A DNA stretch of 33,281 nucleotides from Rhodospirillaceae bacterium. Its GTDB lineage: Bacteria; Pseudomonadota; Alphaproteobacteria; Thalassobaculales; Thalassobaculaceae. Of the stretch, positions 32,322 to 33,281 are shown one piece after another. Numbering within the stretch: the stretch's first letter is position 1; each line of letters opens with the position of its first letter. The DNA lies in contig JABIRP010000353.1 of assembly GCA_018699735.1 (NCBI GenBank), positions 1 to 33,281 of the forward strand, given 5' to 3'. The notes under the pieces were generated by a model. It saw only the letters and a list, made by a program, of their open reading frames with translations, was not told the origin of the DNA and ran no database searches. The position numbers and the translations under genes were made by a program.

Positions 32322-33281
32322 GTGGATGTGTCGGCACCCGTACTTCGGGATTTGGTCCTGCTGGGTGGCGGGCATGCACATATCGAGGTTCTGCGTCGTT
32401 TCGCCATGCGGCCATTGGCGGGCGCCCGCCTGACGCTGATTTCACCTGATACATTGACCGCCTATTCGGGAATGCTGCCGGGACTGATTTCCGGCCACTA
32501 CCGTCACAATGAAATCCATATAGATCTGGTCCGCCTCTGTCGACGGGCCGGTGCCCGGTTTATTCAAGACCGTGTGGTCGGGCTGGATTTAGAGGTGCGC
32601 CGGGTGGTTTTGGCCGGCCGGCCGGCGATCGTCTACGACACCCTTTCGATCAATACAGGCGCCACGCCGAATTTGAGCGGCGTGCCCGGAGCGGGTGCGC
32701 ATGCGGTGCCGGTTAAACCGGTGGGTCGATTCTTAGATCACTGGGCCAAGATTGAGGCCATGCAGCGACCGCCCAAGATCGCTGTTGTCGGTGGTGGTGC
32801 CGGAGGAATTGAGATTGCTCTTGCCATCGACCACCGGCTCGGCGCCGATAACAAGAGCCAGATCCATTTAATCGAGGCCGGGCCGGTGCTTTTGCCTGGC
32901 CACTCGCCTGGCGCTCGCCGACGGCTTGAGAATGCGATGGATGAAGCTGGGATTACCCGCTATGTCGATCGGCCAGTTGATCGGGTTGATGAGCAATCAC
33001 TTGTGTTCAGCGACGGCGAGAAAGTGGGTTTTGATCTGATCGTCTGGACGACCGGGGTCGCGGCACCGGATTGGTTGGCGGATACAGGTCTGGAATTGGA
33101 TGCGGATGGCTTTATCGCGGTCGATTTCCACCTGCGGTCCCGTTCGCACAGGGAGGTATTCGCGGCTGGCGATATTGCAGCCATGACGGCAAACCCGCGG
33201 CCGAAATCAGGGGTTTTCGCGGTGCGCCAAGGCGGGCCGCTAGCCGACAATCTGCGCCGCCAACTTTCCGGAAAACCATTG
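32322..33281 (+). CDS. NDH-like FAD oxidoreductase, probably N-terminal part of an NDH-SelD fusion (partial)
   Basis: The ORF is open to the window edge, so it is missing from the track; 320 codons are visible from the GTG at 32322. The N-terminal LVLLGGGHAHIEVLRRF (FAD-binding), then TAYSGMLPGLISGHY and the second dinucleotide motif VVGGGAGGIEIA, mark the pyridine nucleotide-disulfide oxidoreductase family. This exact pattern (GGGHAH, AYSGMLPG) is typical of the oxidoreductase domain fused ahead of selenophosphate synthetase SelD in many proteobacteria. The SelD part, if present, lies beyond the window. It begins 9 nt after the MoaD-like gene, so the three genes form an operon. If not a fusion, it is a separate FAD-dependent dehydrogenase. 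Confidence 0.75.
   Translation, partial: MDVSAPVLRDLVLLGGGHAHIEVLRRFAMRPLAGARLTLISPDTLTAYSGMLPGLISGHYRHNEIHIDLVRLCRRAGARFIQDRVVGLDLEVRRVVLAGRPAIVYDTLSINTGATPNLSGVPGAGAHAVPVKPVGRFLDHWAKIEAMQRPPKIAVVGGGAGGIEIALAIDHRLGADNKSQIHLIEAGPVLLPGHSPGARRRLENAMDEAGITRYVDRPVDRVDEQSLVFSDGEKVGFDLIVWTTGVAAPDWLADTGLELDADGFIAVDFHLRSRSHREVFAAGDIAAMTANPRPKSGVFAVRQGGPLADNLRRQLSGKPL

Overview
The window comes from a GC-rich proteobacterial chromosome, most likely a marine or soil alphaproteobacterium. This rests on gene style (class III cyclase/ATPase/TPR regulators, fused two-domain iron/phosphonate-type permease, an NDH-like protein resembling the front half of NDH-SelD fusions) and on the abundance of catabolic genes. 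It is not a taxonomic assignment. I saw no tRNA, rRNA, insertion sequence, prophage or CRISPR.

Left part (1-8793, nearly all minus strand): a large adenylate/guanylate cyclase-ATPase-TPR regulator followed by a coupled 41-codon ORF that is not in the ORF track. Next is a minus-strand catabolic group of a GntR/FCD regulator, a MetE-like zinc methyltransferase, a 2-hydroxymuconic/2-aminomuconic semialdehyde dehydrogenase and a LigB-type extradiol dioxygenase, with a V4R-like small protein gene upstream. The same 12-bp palindrome ATTGGATCCAAT lies upstream of both the GntR gene and the MetE-like gene, so it is probably the operator of that regulator.

Centre (8794-22332): an elaborate 2-aminoethylphosphonate (AEP) locus. 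It holds an ABC importer (binding protein, ATPase, fused permease), phosphonoacetaldehyde hydrolase phnX, a glutamate-1-semialdehyde-aminomutase-like PLP enzyme, an 816-aa dimethylglycine/sarcosine-dehydrogenase-like FAD-GcvT fusion, a LysR regulator, a PbfA-like class III PLP lyase, phnW and a TfdA/TauD-type dioxygenase. PhnW (transamination), PbfA-like (ammonia elimination from hydroxylated AEP) and the FAD enzyme (possibly N-methylated AEP) could all feed phosphonoacetaldehyde to PhnX. A 14-bp sequence is shared exactly between the phnX promoter region and the lysR/pbfA divergent promoter, which suggests one LysR regulon.

Right part (22333-33281): a xylose-isomerase-like TIM-barrel protein divergent from the dioxygenase, a LysE-type exporter, two small secreted/membrane proteins, a minus-strand pair (565-aa unknown protein plus a zinc-ribbon/TM/von Willebrand A protein), a stand-alone receiver protein, a cupin with a strong terminator, and a molybdenum hydroxylase large subunit. 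That subunit is followed by a MoaD/ThiS-like protein ending in Gly-Gly and by the start of an NDH-like FAD protein resembling NDH-SelD fusions, cut by the window edge. No iron-sulfur or FAD subunit accompanies the molybdenum subunit within the window.
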